Shown here piece after piece: positions 43,670 through 53,688 of a DNA stretch of 64,000 bases. The stretch is from Duffyella gerundensis (lineage in GTDB: Bacteria > Pseudomonadota > Gammaproteobacteria > Enterobacterales > Enterobacteriaceae). The notes beneath the pieces were generated by a model, which was not told the DNA's origin, did no database searches, and saw only the letters and a program-made list of their open reading frames with translations. Position numbers and translations under genes: made by a program. The DNA is taken from assembly GCF_001517405.1 (NCBI RefSeq), contig NZ_LN907827.1:2858587-2922586 (forward strand). The letters run 5' to 3'. The stretch's first letter is position 1. Every line of letters begins with the position of its first letter.

Positions 43670-45001
43670 ATGACTGTAACCACTTTTTCCGAACTCGAAC
43701 TTGATGATAGCCTGCTGGAAGCACTGCAGGACAAAGGCTTTTCGCGCCCTACCGCCATTCAGGCTGCGGCCATTCCACCCGCACTGGAAGGTCGTGACGT
43801 TATGGGCTCGGCGCCAACCGGTACCGGAAAAACGGCCGCTTACCTGCTGCCCGTGTTACAGCACCTGATCGACTTCCCGCGTAAAAAATCGGGCCCGCCG
43901 CGCGTACTCATTTTGACCCCAACGCGTGAACTGGCGATGCAGGTTGCCGATCAGGCACGCGAACTGGCCAAACACACCCATCTTGATGTCGCCACCATTA
44001 CCGGCGGCGTGGCTTACATGAACCATGCTGAAGTGTTCAGTGAGAATCAGGATATCGTGGTTGCCACCACCGGCCGCCTGCTGCAATACATTAAAGAAGA
44101 GAACTTCGACTGCCGCGCCGTTGAGACACTGATCCTTGATGAAGCCGATCGCATGGTGGATATGGGCTTTGCCAACGATGTCGAAACCATCGCGGGAGAA
44201 ACTCGCTGGCGTAAGCAAACGCTGCTGTTCTCTGCCACGCTGGAAGGCGAAGCGATTCAGAATTTTGCAGAACGCCTGCTCAACGAGCCGGTGGAAATTG
44301 AAGCCGATCCTACCCGCCGCGAACGTAAGAAAATCCAGCAGTGGTATTACCGCGCGGATGACGTTGAGCATAAAACCAAGCTGCTGATTCACCTGCTCAA
44401 ACAGCCAGACGTCACGCGCTGCATCGTGTTTGTGCGCAAACGCGAGCGCCTGCATGAACTGGTTACCTGGCTTCATCAGGCGGGCATCTCCAGTTGTTAT
44501 CTGGAGGGCGAAATGGTGCAGGCAAAACGTAACGAAGCGATCAAGCGTCTGAGCGAAGGCCGTGCCAACGTATTAGTAGCAACCGATGTTGCTGCGCGCG
44601 GTATCGATATCGAAGAGATCAGCCACGTCTTTAACTTTGATCTGCCACGTACCGCTGATATCTATCTGCACCGTATTGGCCGTACCGGTCGCGCGGGCCG
44701 CAAAGGCATTGCGATTTCACTGGTTGAGGCGCATGACAACGTGCTGCTCGGCAAAATCAGCCGTTATGTGCAGGAACCGTTAAAATCTCGCACAATTGAT
44801 GAACTGCGGCCTTCAACGCGCCCGCCGAGCGAAAAGCTGAAGGGCAAGCCGTCGAAGAAAGTGCTGGCCAAGCGCAAAGATAAAAAAGAGAAAGAGAAAG
44901 AGACCGATAAGCCGCGTGTCAAACTGCGCCATCGCGCCGTGAAGAATATCGGCAAACGCCGCAAACCCAGCGGCAGCGAAACGGCAGAAAAAGGCGAATA
45001 A
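43670..45001 (+). CDS. srmB: DEAD-box RNA helicase SrmB
   Basis: ATP-dependent helicase in early 50S subunit assembly. 443 aa (E. coli 444). Walker [15 protein letters not shown] in [14 protein letters not shown] in FSATLEG and [11 protein letters not shown] are all present, followed by a basic C-terminal tail ([21 protein letters not shown]). A strong terminator follows. Confidence 0.97.
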   Translation: MTVTTFSELELDDSLLEALQDKGFSRPTAIQAAAIPPALEGRDVMGSAPTGTGKTAAYLLPVLQHLIDFPRKKSGPPRVLILTPTRELAMQVADQARELAKHTHLDVATITGGVAYMNHAEVFSENQDIVVATTGRLLQYIKEENFDCRAVETLILDEADRMVDMGFANDVETIAGETRWRKQTLLFSATLEGEAIQNFAERLLNEPVEIEADPTRRERKKIQQWYYRADDVEHKTKLLIHLLKQPDVTRCIVFVRKRERLHELVTWLHQAGISSCYLEGEMVQAKRNEAIKRLSEGRANVLVATDVAARGIDIEEISHVFNFDLPRTADIYLHRIGRTGRAGRKGIAISLVEAHDNVLLGKISRYVQEPLKSRTIDELRPSTRPPSEKLKGKPSKKVLAKRKDKKEKEKETDKPRVKLRHRAVKNIGKRRKPSGSETAEKGE

Positions 45002-45017
45002 TTCATCGCGCCTACAA

Positions 45018-45045
45018 AAAAACCGCCCTTTCAGGCGGTTTTTTT
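45018..45045. terminator. Bidirectional terminator srmB
   Basis: AACCGCC 45021-45027 pairs with GGCGGTT 45034-45040 around CTTTCA, with A- and T-runs on both sides. Confidence 0.92.
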
Positions 45046-45210
45046 ATGGCTTAAGTCAATATTATCAGCATCAGCCAGCTGAACAGAAAGCAAAACCTAA
45101 AAAGCCTCGTTCTTCAGCAGCATCTCTTGCACCGGGAATAAAAAAACATCATTTATTCAATACGATAAAAACAAAGTTAGCTGCTTACTTTTCCATCCGC
45201 TGCTACGTTT

Positions 45211-45594
45211 TTACAAACTTTCAGTAAAGGTACGCGCAATCACATCGCGCTGCTGTTCAGGCGTTAGTGCATTAAAACGCACCGCATAACCTGAGACACG
45301 AATGGTCAACTGTGGGTATTTTTCTGGATGTTTTACGGCATCCTCCAGCGTTTCGCGACGCAACACATTGACGTTCAGATGCTGTCCACCTTCCACCAAA
45401 ACCTGCGGACGCTGCTCAAGTGGTACTTCCCGATATTCGATGTTCCCCAGTTCACTGAGTGGCACCAGCTGGTCTTCGCTGTAATCCGCTTTTGCGCAGA
45501 CACAGCGCGCCTGTTGTGTTTCGTCATCCAACAACCAAAAAGAGTGCAGCAATGCGTCATTGCTGGCTTTAGTAATTTGAATTCCACTGATCAT
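45211..45594 (-). CDS. grcA: Autonomous glycyl radical cofactor GrcA
   Basis: Small protein that replaces the oxygen-damaged glycyl-radical domain of pyruvate formate-lyase. 127 aa (E. coli 127). The radical segment VSGYAVRF near the C-terminus carries the radical glycine. An FNR box sits at -41.5 of the inferred start, so it is expected to rise under oxygen limitation, as in E. coli. Confidence 0.95.
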   Translation of the reverse strand: MISGIQITKASNDALLHSFWLLDDETQQARCVCAKADYSEDQLVPLSELGNIEYREVPLEQRPQVLVEGGQHLNVNVLRRETLEDAVKHPEKYPQLTIRVSGYAVRFNALTPEQQRDVIARTFTESL

Positions 45595-45656
45595 ACTTGC
45601 CTCCAGGCATCAGGCACGGCCAATAACGCCGTGCGATAACATCATTAAGACTGCCT

Positions 45657-45698
45657 GGTATAGCAACATGGGCGGTTGCTATCATTGATGTAAATCAA
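45657..45698 (-). promoter_or_regulatory. grcA promoter with FNR box
   Basis: Perfect FNR palindrome TTGATGTAAATCAA at 45685-45698. A TATACC -10 on the minus strand at 45662-45657 predicts a start near 45650, placing the box at -41.5, the class II activator position. Confidence 0.88.
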
Positions 45699-45831
45699 CG
45701 CGTAATGAACATGCAGAGGCAGAAGGCATTAAGTCGCTGTTTTTAGTAAAGTCAGGCTATGCTTTTTTAGAATCGGTTTTGGCATCGAACACACATGCTA
45801 AGCTGATTCACTATCTGACTGGAGAGATGTT

Positions 45832-46509
45832 ATGAGTGAACTGACCTGGCACGACGTGCTGGCAGAAGAGAAAGAGCAACCCTACTTTAAAGAGACGCTG
45901 GCGCTGGTTGCACAGGAACGGGCGGCAGGAAAAACGGTTTATCCGCCACAGCAGGATGTTTTCAACGCGTTTCGGCTGACCGAACTGGGCCAGGTCAATG
46001 TGGTTATTCTGGGGCAGGATCCTTATCATGGTCCGAATCAGGCGCATGGGCTTGCCTTCTCGGTGCGTCCCGGCGTGGCGGTGCCCCCTTCGCTGGTCAA
46101 CATCTACAAAGAGCTGCAGAGCGAATTCAGCGACTTTGAGCGGCCACAGCACGGTTTTTTAGAAAGCTGGGCAAAACAAGGTGTGCTGCTGTTAAATACG
46201 GTGCTCACCGTAGAAGCCGGTAAAGCCCATTCGCATGCGCGATTCGGTTGGGAAACCTTTACGGATAATGTAATTGCGGCGATAAACCAGCATCGGGAAG
46301 GGGTTGTATTTCTGCTGTGGGGTTCGCATGCTCAGAAAAAAGGCGCGATTATCGATCGGGATCGCCATCATGTGTTGCAGGCTCCCCACCCTTCGCCGCT
46401 GTCGGCACATCGCGGCTTTTTAGGCTGTGGTCACTTTGCAACCGCCAACGATATTCTGGCTAAAGCAGGTAAGAAAGCCATCGACTGGCAACCGCAGTTG
46501 CCAGCCTGA
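45832..46509 (+). CDS. ung: Uracil-DNA glycosylase
   Basis: Removes uracil from DNA. 225 aa. Motif [21 protein letters not shown] with the catalytic Asp, and motif [29 protein letters not shown] precedes the ATG. It is next to grpE here, unlike E. coli where other genes intervene. Confidence 0.98.
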   Translation: MSELTWHDVLAEEKEQPYFKETLALVAQERAAGKTVYPPQQDVFNAFRLTELGQVNVVILGQDPYHGPNQAHGLAFSVRPGVAVPPSLVNIYKELQSEFSDFERPQHGFLESWAKQGVLLLNTVLTVEAGKAHSHARFGWETFTDNVIAAINQHREGVVFLLWGSHAQKKGAIIDRDRHHVLQAPHPSPLSAHRGFLGCGHFATANDILAKAGKKAIDWQPQLPA

Positions 46510-46519
46510 TCGGCTTGCC

Positions 46520-46546
46520 TTCCTACGCGCGTATTGCGCGTAGGAA
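46520..46546. terminator. Hairpin between ung and grpE
   Basis: Perfect 11-bp stem 46520-46530/46536-46546 with loop GTATT. No T-run of note on either side, so termination is likely but weak. Confidence 0.5.
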
Positions 46547-46558
46547 GCAAAAGGCGCG

Positions 46559-47137
46559 TTACGCTTTTGCTTTGGCAACCGCAACCATCGCCGGACGCAG
46601 CAGACGGCCATTCAGCGTATAACCACGCTGCATCACCATCATGACGTGGTTAGGTGCCACCTCTTCCGATTCCATCATCGACATCGCCTGGTGGATATCA
46701 GGATTGAACGGCACGTTGGTTTCACCCACCACTTCAACGCCATATTTACGAACGGCGTCTAACAGTGATTTCAGCGTCAGTTCAATACCTTCAACCATCG
46801 ACGTCAGCTCAGGATTGGCTTTATCAGCCACTTCCAGCGCACGTTCAAGGCTGTCGATAACCGGCAGCAGCTCGTTGGCAAACTTTTCCAGTGCAAATTT
46901 ATGGGCTTTCTCAACATCCAGTTCCGTACGACGGCGAACGTTTTCGATTTCTGCCTGCGCACGCAACTGGGCATCCCTTACGCCGTTCTGTAACTGAGCA
47001 AGCTCAGCTTCCAGTTGCGCAATGCGCTCGTCGCGCGGATCCGCTTCTGCCGCATTTTCAGTGGCATCGTTCTGCTGCTGTTCAAGCTCAACGTCTGTTG
47101 CAGCCTGCTCGTTTGGGGTGTTCTGTTCTTTAGTCAT
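46559..47137 (-). CDS. grpE: Nucleotide exchange factor GrpE
   Basis: Nucleotide exchange factor for DnaK. 192 aa (E. coli 197): charged N-terminal region, long helix (about 30-100) and a C-terminal beta domain with [11 protein letters not shown] sigma32 promoter lies upstream, as expected for a heat-shock gene. It is divergent from nadK. Confidence 0.97.
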   Translation of the reverse strand: MTKEQNTPNEQAATDVELEQQQNDATENAAEADPRDERIAQLEAELAQLQNGVRDAQLRAQAEIENVRRRTELDVEKAHKFALEKFANELLPVIDSLERALEVADKANPELTSMVEGIELTLKSLLDAVRKYGVEVVGETNVPFNPDIHQAMSMMESEEVAPNHVMMVMQRGYTLNGRLLRPAMVAVAKAKA

Positions 47138-47182
47138 GGAAATCTCCGCGTTTTTTCACAATCACTCGCTGGTTGGCTTATT

Positions 47183-47208
47183 ATGGGGATCAGAATTGTG
47201 GTTTCAAG
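47183..47208 (-). promoter_or_regulatory. Sigma32 heat-shock promoter of grpE
   Basis: On the minus strand CTTGAAA (47208-47202), 13 bases, CCCCAT (47188-47183), which matches the sigma32 consensus and the E. coli grpE promoter. Confidence 0.92.
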
Positions 47209-47258
47209 AGAAGCCATCACATTGTCTGGCCACTTTGGCCTGAGAGGACACCAGCATA

Positions 47259-48137
47259 ATGAACGCCCATTTCAAATGCATTGGCATTGTCGGACATCCA
47301 CGCCATCCCACTGCGCTAACCACGCATGAAATGCTTTATCGCTGGCTGACGGATAAAGGCTACGAAGTCATCATTGAGCAGCAGATTGCGCGTGAACTCT
47401 CACTGGAAAATGTAGAAACCGGCTCGCTGTCGGATATTGGCCAACGCGCCGATCTGGCGGTAGTCGTCGGCGGTGACGGCAATATGCTGGGCGCTGCGCG
47501 GGTGCTGGCGCGCTATGACATCAAGGTCATTGGCATCAATCGCGGTAATCTCGGTTTTCTGACCGATCTCGATCCCGATAATGCGCAGCAACAGCTGGCG
47601 GACGTGCTGGAAGGCCATTACATCGTTGAAAGCCGCTTTCTGCTTGAAGCGCAGGTCTGCCGTGATGCCTGCTCACCGCGCATCGGTACCGCGATCAACG
47701 AGGTGGTTCTGCATCCGGGTAAAGTGGCGCATATGATTGAATTCGAAGTCTATATTGATGAGAACTTCGCTTTCTCCCAGCGTTCCGATGGCCTGATTAT
47801 TTCTACGCCGACCGGCTCAACCGCCTATTCGCTTTCTGCTGGCGGTCCTATTTTAACGCCGTCGCTGGACGCCATCGCCATTGTGCCGATGTTTCCGCAC
47901 ACGCTCTCTGCCCGACCGCTGGTGATTAATAGCTCCAGTACCATCCGCCTGCGCTTTTCTTCGTTACGCAGCGACCTGGAGATCAGCTGCGACAGCCAAA
48001 TTGCCCTGCCTATTCAGGAAGGCGAAGATGTGCTGATCCGGCGGAGCGATTACCACCTCAATTTGATTCATCCTAAAAACTACAGCTATTTCAACACGCT
48101 AAGTTCAAAACTCGGCTGGTCAAAAAAATTGTTCTAA
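47259..48137 (+). CDS. nadK: NAD kinase
   Basis: Makes NADP from NAD and ATP. 292 aa, the E. coli length. The GGDGN motif with D73 and the [17 protein letters not shown] region are present. It is followed by recN after an SOS-controlled gap, the conserved grpE-nadK-recN order. Confidence 0.97.
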   Translation: MNAHFKCIGIVGHPRHPTALTTHEMLYRWLTDKGYEVIIEQQIARELSLENVETGSLSDIGQRADLAVVVGGDGNMLGAARVLARYDIKVIGINRGNLGFLTDLDPDNAQQQLADVLEGHYIVESRFLLEAQVCRDACSPRIGTAINEVVLHPGKVAHMIEFEVYIDENFAFSQRSDGLIISTPTGSTAYSLSAGGPILTPSLDAIAIVPMFPHTLSARPLVINSSSTIRLRFSSLRSDLEISCDSQIALPIQEGEDVLIRRSDYHLNLIHPKNYSYFNTLSSKLGWSKKLF

Positions 48138-48153
48138 AAAAGCGATCCAGCTA

Positions 48154-48213
48154 TTTACTGGTTAAAAAACCAGTTTATACTGTATGAAAAACCATATCTG
48201 TTTTTCTATACAG
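48154..48213 (+). promoter_or_regulatory. recN promoter with LexA boxes
   Basis: A perfect LexA box CTGTTTTTCTATACAG is at 48198-48213, two imperfect boxes are at 48158-48173 (CTGG-N8-CCAG) and near 48180-48195. -10 TATACT at 48176-48181 with a -35-like TTTACT at 48154-48159. The third box overlaps the recN ribosome-binding site. E. coli recN likewise has multiple LexA sites. Confidence 0.85.
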
Positions 48214-48222
48214 GAAGGCATT

Positions 48223-49884
48223 ATGCTGGCACAGCTTACCATCAGTAACTTCGCTATCGTTCGCGAACTGGAAATAGATTTTCAACGCGGTATGACAGCG
48301 ATTACCGGAGAAACCGGCGCCGGAAAATCGATCGCTATCGATGCACTTGGTTTATGCCTTGGCGGCCGTGCCGAAGCGGATATGGTTCGACAAAATGCGC
48401 CGCGTGCCGATTTGTGCGCGCGCTTTGCGTTAAAAGATACGCCAGCGGCCCAACGCTGGCTGGAAGAAAACCAGCTCGATAACGGCAGTGAATGTCTGCT
48501 GCGTCGCGTCATCAGCGCCGATGGCCGTTCACGCGGTTTTATCAACGGCACGGCGGTTCCGCTTTCGCAGCTGCGCGATCTGGGTCAGTTACTCATTCAA
48601 ATCCATGGTCAGCATGCGCATCAGCTGTTGCTCAAAGCCGATCACCAAAAAAATCTGCTGGATGGCTATGCCGATCAGCCGGTATTGCTGCAGGAAATGG
48701 CGGCACGCTACCGTTTATGGCATCAGAGCTGCCGCGCGCTGGCGCAGCATCAGCAGGCCGCGCAGGAACGCGAATCCCGTCGTGAACTGCTGCAATATCA
48801 GCTTAAAGAACTCAACGAATTTGCACCCGTTGCCGGTGAATTTGAAGCGATTGACGAAGAGTACAAACGCCTGGCAAACAGCGGGCAGCTGCTCTCAATC
48901 AGTCAGCAAACGCTGCAAATGCTGGCCGATGGCGATGACAGCAACCTGCAAAGCCAGCTCTACAGTGCTCGCCAGATGCTGACTGAACTGGTCAGTCTTG
49001 ATGCTTCGCTGGGCAGCGTGCTGAGCATGCTCGAAGAAGCGGCTATTCAGATGAGTGAAGCGAGCGATGAGCTGCGCCATTACTGCGATCGTCTCGATCT
49101 CGATCCCAACCGCATGTATGAACTTGAGCAACGCCTGTCGCGCCAAATCGCGCTGGCCCGCAAGCATCACGTTTCACCTGAAGAACTGCCTGTTTTTCAT
49201 CAGCAGCTGTTGTCGGAAGAAGAACTGCTTTCTCAGCATGAAAGCGATCAGGGTTTGCTTGCCCAACAGGTTGTTGAGCATCATCGGGCGGCGCAGGAAA
49301 CCGCGCAGGCGCTGCATGAGAGTCGCCTGCACTTTGCGCAGGAGCTTGAGCAGCTGATTGCCGAAAGCATGAAAACGCTCTCCATGCCGCACGGCAAATT
49401 CATTATCGATGTTCAGTTTAATGGCGATCAGCTTACCGCTGAAGGCGCCGATCGCATTGACTTCAAGGTCAGCACCAACCCCGGTCAGCCGGTGCAGGCG
49501 CTTTCTAAAGTGGCGTCGGGCGGTGAACTGTCACGTATTGCGCTCGCCATTCAGGTGATTACTGCCCGTAAAATGGAAACTCCAGCGCTGATTTTCGATG
49601 AGGTCGATGTGGGTATCAGCGGTCCAACCGCTGCGGTGGTGGGGAAAATGCTGCGCCAACTCGGCGAGTCCACGCAGGTAATGTGCGTGACTCACCTTCC
49701 GCAGGTCGCTGGCTGTGGTCATCAGCATTTCTATGTCAGCAAAGAAACTGACGGCAACATGACCGAAACCCACATGCAGCCGCTGGACAAACGCGCACGC
49801 CTGCAGGAACTGGCACGTTTGCTGGGAGGCAGCGAGGTTACTCGCAATACGCTGGCCAACGCCAAAGAACTTTTGGCCGCGTAA
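48223..49884 (+). CDS. recN: DNA repair protein RecN
   Basis: SMC-like ATPase for double-strand-break repair. 553 aa from the ATG at 48223, identical in length to E. coli, with CAGGAAGG upstream. Walker [10 protein letters not shown], coiled-coil centre (about 150-360), signature [10 protein letters not shown] and Walker [16 protein letters not shown]-regulated by the LexA boxes. Confidence 0.98.
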   Translation: MLAQLTISNFAIVRELEIDFQRGMTAITGETGAGKSIAIDALGLCLGGRAEADMVRQNAPRADLCARFALKDTPAAQRWLEENQLDNGSECLLRRVISADGRSRGFINGTAVPLSQLRDLGQLLIQIHGQHAHQLLLKADHQKNLLDGYADQPVLLQEMAARYRLWHQSCRALAQHQQAAQERESRRELLQYQLKELNEFAPVAGEFEAIDEEYKRLANSGQLLSISQQTLQMLADGDDSNLQSQLYSARQMLTELVSLDASLGSVLSMLEEAAIQMSEASDELRHYCDRLDLDPNRMYELEQRLSRQIALARKHHVSPEELPVFHQQLLSEEELLSQHESDQGLLAQQVVEHHRAAQETAQALHESRLHFAQELEQLIAESMKTLSMPHGKFIIDVQFNGDQLTAEGADRIDFKVSTNPGQPVQALSKVASGGELSRIALAIQVITARKMETPALIFDEVDVGISGPTAAVVGKMLRQLGESTQVMCVTHLPQVAGCGHQHFYVSKETDGNMTETHMQPLDKRARLQELARLLGGSEVTRNTLANAKELLAA

Positions 49885-50192
49885 CGTCGCACTTTTTTTT
49901 ATCCCTGGGGTCATATGCTTGCTCTGTAGAGGTTCCCATCAACTGAAAGGTCTATTATCATCGGCAGCTTGTCGCCTGAGTTAAACCTGGATACCGTAGA
50001 CAGAGTTCAGAATTTGATGGCATACGAAACGGCCTCGACACCGCTCCTGAGCGACAGACAGCTGAAGAATACAGGCATGAAGAACATCTGCTGCATCCCT
50101 TTTAAAGGCGATTGAGTAAGCAATGATGCCTGTGCAGACGGCGCTTCAGGTGGTGATCAAGAAGGCGGTTGGCCCTATAAAAGGAATGATAA
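49885..50192 (+). other. recN/bamE intergenic region with small ORF
   Basis: About 310 bases. The right half carries a 26-codon ORF (50123-50203, MMPVQTALQVVIKKAVGPIKG...) whose end overlaps the bamE start in another frame. AAAGGA at 50180-50185 is the bamE ribosome-binding site. No sigmaE promoter or other clear motif was found in the rest. Confidence 0.35.
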
Positions 50193-50540
50193 ATGCGCTG
50201 TAAAACGCTGACTGCTGCTGCAGTGGTACTCTTAATGACAACGGCTGGTTGTTCGACGCTGGAACGAGTGGTTTACCGTCCGGATATCAACCAGGGGAAT
50301 TATCTGGCTGCTAACGACGTTGCGAAGATTCATCAGGGCATGACGCAGCAGCAGGTTGCCTATACGCTCGGCACGCCAATGATGCGCGATCCGTTTGGCA
50401 GCAACACCTGGTATTATGTGTTCCGTCAGGAACCGGGTCACGAGAAAGTAAAACAGCAGACGTTGACGCTGACTTTTGACAGCAAAGGCGTGTTGACCAA
50501 CATCAACAACAAGCCTGCGTTAACTGACCACAAAGGTTAA
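50193..50540 (+). CDS. bamE: Outer-membrane assembly lipoprotein BamE
   Basis: Lipoprotein of the BAM complex. 115 aa (E. coli 113). Signal peptide and lipobox TTAGC with Cys20 as the lipidated residue. Typical segments: [35 protein letters not shown] and NTWYYVFR. Its own ribosome-binding site lies within the short upstream ORF. Confidence 0.96.
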   Translation: MRCKTLTAAAVVLLMTTAGCSTLERVVYRPDINQGNYLAANDVAKIHQGMTQQQVAYTLGTPMMRDPFGSNTWYYVFRQEPGHEKVKQQTLTLTFDSKGVLTNINNKPALTDHKG

Positions 50541-50554
50541 TCTAACGCGAGCAC

Positions 50555-50585
50555 AAAAAAAGGCGCCTTTGCGCCTTATTTTTTT
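50555..50585. terminator. Bidirectional terminator bamE/rnfH
   Basis: AAGGCGC pairs with GCGCCTT (50560-50566/50571-50577) around a four-base loop, with A- and T-runs on both sides. It includes the rnfH stop codon. Confidence 0.85.
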
Positions 50586-50863
50586 GCCGATTTTTCAGCG
50601 CGTTGCCGACGTAACTCTTTCGGATCGGCAATCAGCGGACGGTAAATTTCGATACGATCGCCATCCTGAAGTTCATCAGTCAGCTTTACGGGCCGACTGT
50701 AAATGCCGACTTTGTTTTTCGCCAGATCAATATCCGTCCGAACAGATAAAATGCCGGATGCCTGAATCCCCTGCTCAACTGTACTGCCTGCGGGCAGCGC
50801 TATGCGATAAAGATACTGCTTTTGCGGCAGCGCATAGGCCACTTCAACGGCGATATCAGGCAC
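50576..50863 (-). CDS. rnfH: RnfH family Ubiquitin-like protein (RatB)
   Basis: 95 aa starting at a GTG (50863) with AAGAGG upstream; ubiquitin-like fold family found next to ratA. It begins [20 protein letters not shown] and ends [17 protein letters not shown], nearly identical to E. coli RnfH. Function is uncertain. It overlaps ratA by 8 bases. The longer in-frame reading upstream is antisense or ratA-overlapping and not family-like. Confidence 0.93.
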   Translation of the reverse strand: MPDIAVEVAYALPQKQYLYRIALPAGSTVEQGIQASGILSVRTDIDLAKNKVGIYSRPVKLTDELQDGDRIEIYRPLIADPKELRRQRAEKSAKK

Positions 50864-51290
50864 TGTAAACCTCTTTTGCACGGTGAGTAAAAGCCTGCAC
50901 CATGTTGTTCGCCAGTTCTTTGAAGATACGACCGAACGCCATTTCCACCAACATGTTGGTGAACTCAAAATCGAGGCTCAGCTCAACTTTGCAGGCATCT
51001 TCGCTTAACGAAATAAAGCGCCAGCCGCCGGTCAATTTACGGAACGGGCCATCAACCAGTTGCATCTGGATGCTCTGGTTATCCTGCAAGGTATTACGCG
51101 TGGTAAACGTTTTACTGATACCTGCTTTAGACACATCTACTGACGCAGTCATCTGATTGTCTTTCGCGTCAAGAACGCGACTTCCCGTGCAGCCTGGCAA
51201 AAACTGTGGATAGGCATCCACATCATTAACAAGTCGATACATCTGCTCAGCGCTGTAAGGCACGAGTGCAGAACGGCTAATCTGGGCCAT
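50856..51290 (-). CDS. ratA: Ribosome association toxin RatA
   Basis: START-like fold protein; in E. coli overproduced RatA blocks 70S formation by binding 50S subunits, though a coenzyme-Q role of the fold is also proposed. 144 aa (E. coli 145). N-terminus [34 protein letters not shown] is typical. Co-transcribed with rnfH. Confidence 0.93.
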   Translation of the reverse strand: MAQISRSALVPYSAEQMYRLVNDVDAYPQFLPGCTGSRVLDAKDNQMTASVDVSKAGISKTFTTRNTLQDNQSIQMQLVDGPFRKLTGGWRFISLSEDACKVELSLDFEFTNMLVEMAFGRIFKELANNMVQAFTHRAKEVYSA

Positions 51291-51449
51291 AACAGTTCCT
51301 GTTCATCACAAAACACACTAATAATAACATTCTCAGCAATCAAACAAAAATTCCTTGCCGATTTTGCCATGCTACAATACCGCTTTTATCTCGTGCATAT
51401 TGGTCACGGGATGCCATTCATTGCGATCTGATATAAACTACGTGGCACT

Positions 51450-51932
51450 ATGACAAAGAAAAAAGCTCAAAAACCCGGTTCTGCTACCATTGCCCTTAAC
51501 AAACGCGCCCGCCATGAATACTTCATCGAAGAAGAGTTTGAAGCTGGATTGTCGCTACAAGGATGGGAAGTCAAATCTCTTCGTGCAGGCAAGGCCAACA
51601 TCAGCGACAGCTATATCCTGCTGCGCGATGGTGAAGCCTTCCTGTTTGGTTCAACCTTTCAGCCGCTTTTGGTTGCCTCCACTCACGTGGTTTGCGATCC
51701 GACGCGCAGCCGTAAACTGCTGCTTAATCAGCGTGAGCTGGATTCGCTGTATGGCCGCGTAAATCGCGAAGGTTATACCATCGTGGCCCTCTCGCTTTAC
51801 TGGAAAAACGCCTGGATCAAACTCAAAATCGGCGTGGCTCGCGGTAAGAAAGAACACGATAAGCGTGACGACATCAAAGAACGTGAATGGAAGCTCGATA
51901 AAGCACGTATTATGAAAAAAGCACAGCGCTAA
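51450..51932 (+). CDS. smpB: SsrA-binding protein SmpB
   Basis: Partner of tmRNA in ribosome rescue. 160 aa. Signature [31 protein letters not shown], and a basic C-terminal tail ([25 protein letters not shown]). It directly precedes ssrA, the usual order. Confidence 0.98.
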   Translation: MTKKKAQKPGSATIALNKRARHEYFIEEEFEAGLSLQGWEVKSLRAGKANISDSYILLRDGEAFLFGSTFQPLLVASTHVVCDPTRSRKLLLNQRELDSLYGRVNREGYTIVALSLYWKNAWIKLKIGVARGKKEHDKRDDIKEREWKLDKARIMKKAQR

Positions 51933-51981
51933 CCCACTGGTAACGGTAGATGTTTTTCTGCTATACTGCGTAACAGTACTT

Positions 51982-52345
51982 GGGGCTGATTCTGGATTCG
52001 ACGGGATTTGCGAAGCCCTAGGAGCATGCCGAGGGGCGGTTTGCCTCGTAAAAAGCCGCAAAAAAATAGTCGCAAACGACGAAAACTACGCCCTAGCAGC
52101 TTAATAACCTGCTAAGAGCCCTCTCTCCCTAGCCTCCGCTCTTAGGACGGGGATCAAGAGAGGTCAAAACCAAAAGAGATCGCGTGAATACCTTGCCTGG
52201 GGTTGCAGCGTTAAATCTAATCAGGCTAGTTTGTTAGTGGCGTGTCCATCCGCAGCTGACAGGCGAATGTAAAGATTGGACTAAGCATGTAGTGCCGACG
52301 GTGTAGTAATTTCGGACGCGGGTTCAAATCCCGCCAGCTCCACCA
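51982..52345 (+). ncRNA. ssrA: tmRNA (ssrA)
   Basis: Transfer-messenger RNA of 364 nt, beginning GGGGCTGATTCTGG and ending in the tRNA-like 3' part with CCGCCAGCTCCACCA. The resume reading frame at 52072-52104 encodes ANDENYALAA and a stop, identical to the E. coli tag. TATACT at 51962-51967 is the likely -10. The 3' end is a common integration target; no second copy of its 3' terminus was noticed in this window. Confidence 0.98.
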
Positions 52346-52388
52346 AATTCTTGATCGATGGCCACCAGAACCATCCGATGAAGTCCTG

Positions 52389-52423
52389 AAAGCCCGCAAG
52401 GCGTAAGCCCTGCGGGCTTTTTT
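52389..52423 (+). terminator. ssrA terminator
   Basis: 10-bp stem 52389-52398/52411-52420 with a GCGTAAG-type loop, followed by T's. Confidence 0.88.
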
Positions 52424-52863
52424 GTTTTCTGCCCTGACCATTCTTTCTGCTCCTTCATCCTCACGTTTCAAAGTCAGAGACAATTACACATCGCAAACGT
52501 CGCACTGTCCGAGTGTCGTATGCTCAATCACCTACAGCAGCCAATACGCTTCGAAGTGAGCAACGTATTGCAATGTCAGCGATAGTGCACGGGTCATCTA
52601 CATACACCAATGCGACACGGCATAGATCTCACTCCCCCGCATCAATAAACCGGCCTTTATCAAAATAGTGACCGTTATTTATCTCTCCAGCCAAATATTC
52701 CCCTTATCTGAATCCGTCACGCATCGCCTGTAAAGTTCGAGCGGCTCTAACGCACCGCGCAGCTATTCACCACAGCATTCCCGGGAAAGTGGCAGGCAAA
52801 ACACCCCTTACTATGCAGGAAGTCCAACCTGAACGCTTTTCTCCCTCAATAAGGAAAATAACA
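52424..52863. other. ssrA-distal intergenic region
   Basis: About 440 bases with no gene, RNA or strong repeat that I can support. It is AT-richer and stop-codon-rich in all frames, unlike its flanks, which is typical of a former integration boundary; no att-like repeat of ssrA was found. Confidence 0.4.
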
Positions 52864-53295
52864 ATGACGCCTCTCCGCCTTGCTTACGCCGCATTATCAC
52901 CAGATGCCTATAAAGGGCTGCTTGCCACCAAAAAGGCGCTCGAAACCAGTTCGCTGGGCAAGAACCTGATTGAGCTTGTTTACCTGCGCATATCACAGAT
53001 TAACGGCTGCTCATTCTGTCTGGAGATGCATAGCCAATCCCTGCGTGCCGGAGGTGAAAATGTGGCTAAACTTGATGCGCTGGCAGGCTGGCATGTCAGT
53101 GCGCATTTCAGTGAACGCGAGCGCGCAGCCCTTCAGTGGAGCGAATCCCTGGTTCACGTCGCTGACACCCATGCGCCAGATTGTGATTACGATAATCTCA
53201 GGCCGCATTTTACCGATCGTGAAATCGCCGATCTCACCTTTGCCGTGGCCTTAATGAGCGCCTTTAACCGGCTGGCAATTGGCATGCGCCAGTAA
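52864..53295 (+). CDS. Carboxymuconolactone decarboxylase / AhpD-family protein
   Basis: 143 aa from the ATG at 52864 with AAGGA upstream. The redox motif NGCSFCLEMHS (CxxC-x3-H) near residue 48 is the AhpD/CMD alkylhydroperoxidase core, followed by YxxLRxHFTDREIADLTFAVALMSAFNRLAI. Such proteins reduce peroxides or act as decarboxylases; substrate is unknown. It lies alone between two gaps. An in-frame start at 52789 is less likely. Confidence 0.82.
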   Translation: MTPLRLAYAALSPDAYKGLLATKKALETSSLGKNLIELVYLRISQINGCSFCLEMHSQSLRAGGENVAKLDALAGWHVSAHFSERERAALQWSESLVHVADTHAPDCDYDNLRPHFTDREIADLTFAVALMSAFNRLAIGMRQ

Positions 53296-53688
53296 GCGCA
53301 GAACACGCAGGCAACGCCGCCAGTGAACCACCGCAACGCGCGTTATTGCGCGGTACAGGTAACAGGCGGAGAAGCGCTCCCCCGCAAGCCTCTCTCACGC
53401 GTTACAACTTTCCTGCCTGGCGTGATCGCTCTGGTCGCGCCAGGTTTTGTACTCCGGTTTGCCATAGCCGCTCTTTCAACCGGCTTATGCCAGTGCGCAA
53501 CTGGCTGTCGACAGCGGTTGGCAAATTCATGCATAGCCAGGAAATCGTCAATGAACAGCGCCGGAATCCAGCCAAAGCGCGCTTTTTCCTTTAGAATGAC
53601 TCTCTCAACTGAGAATGTGCCCATTTTTTTCCAGTATCGCCATCTGGTTATTGATACGAAAAGTGGCTGAAATGAGGTATAAAGCCGC
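53296..53688. other. Intergenic region upstream of the RIO-type kinase
   Basis: About 390 bases without a supportable gene. Overlapping open frames on both strands have no recognisable protein features. Probably carries the promoter of the kinase. Confidence 0.4.

Noticed and set aside
51982..52345. tmRNA as an att site of the ESX-like operon
   Set aside because: No second copy of the ssrA 3' end or an integrase gene is present in the window, so I do not claim a genomic island boundary.
52226..52483. Minus-strand open frame ending with a WWSWRDLNPRP-type string
   Set aside because: It lies over the tmRNA 3' end and its terminator; such strings are well-known spurious translations of tRNA-like sequence.
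53323..53670. Open frames on both strands upstream of the RIO kinase
   Set aside because: No family resemblance, no ribosome-binding site, and they contradict each other on the two strands.
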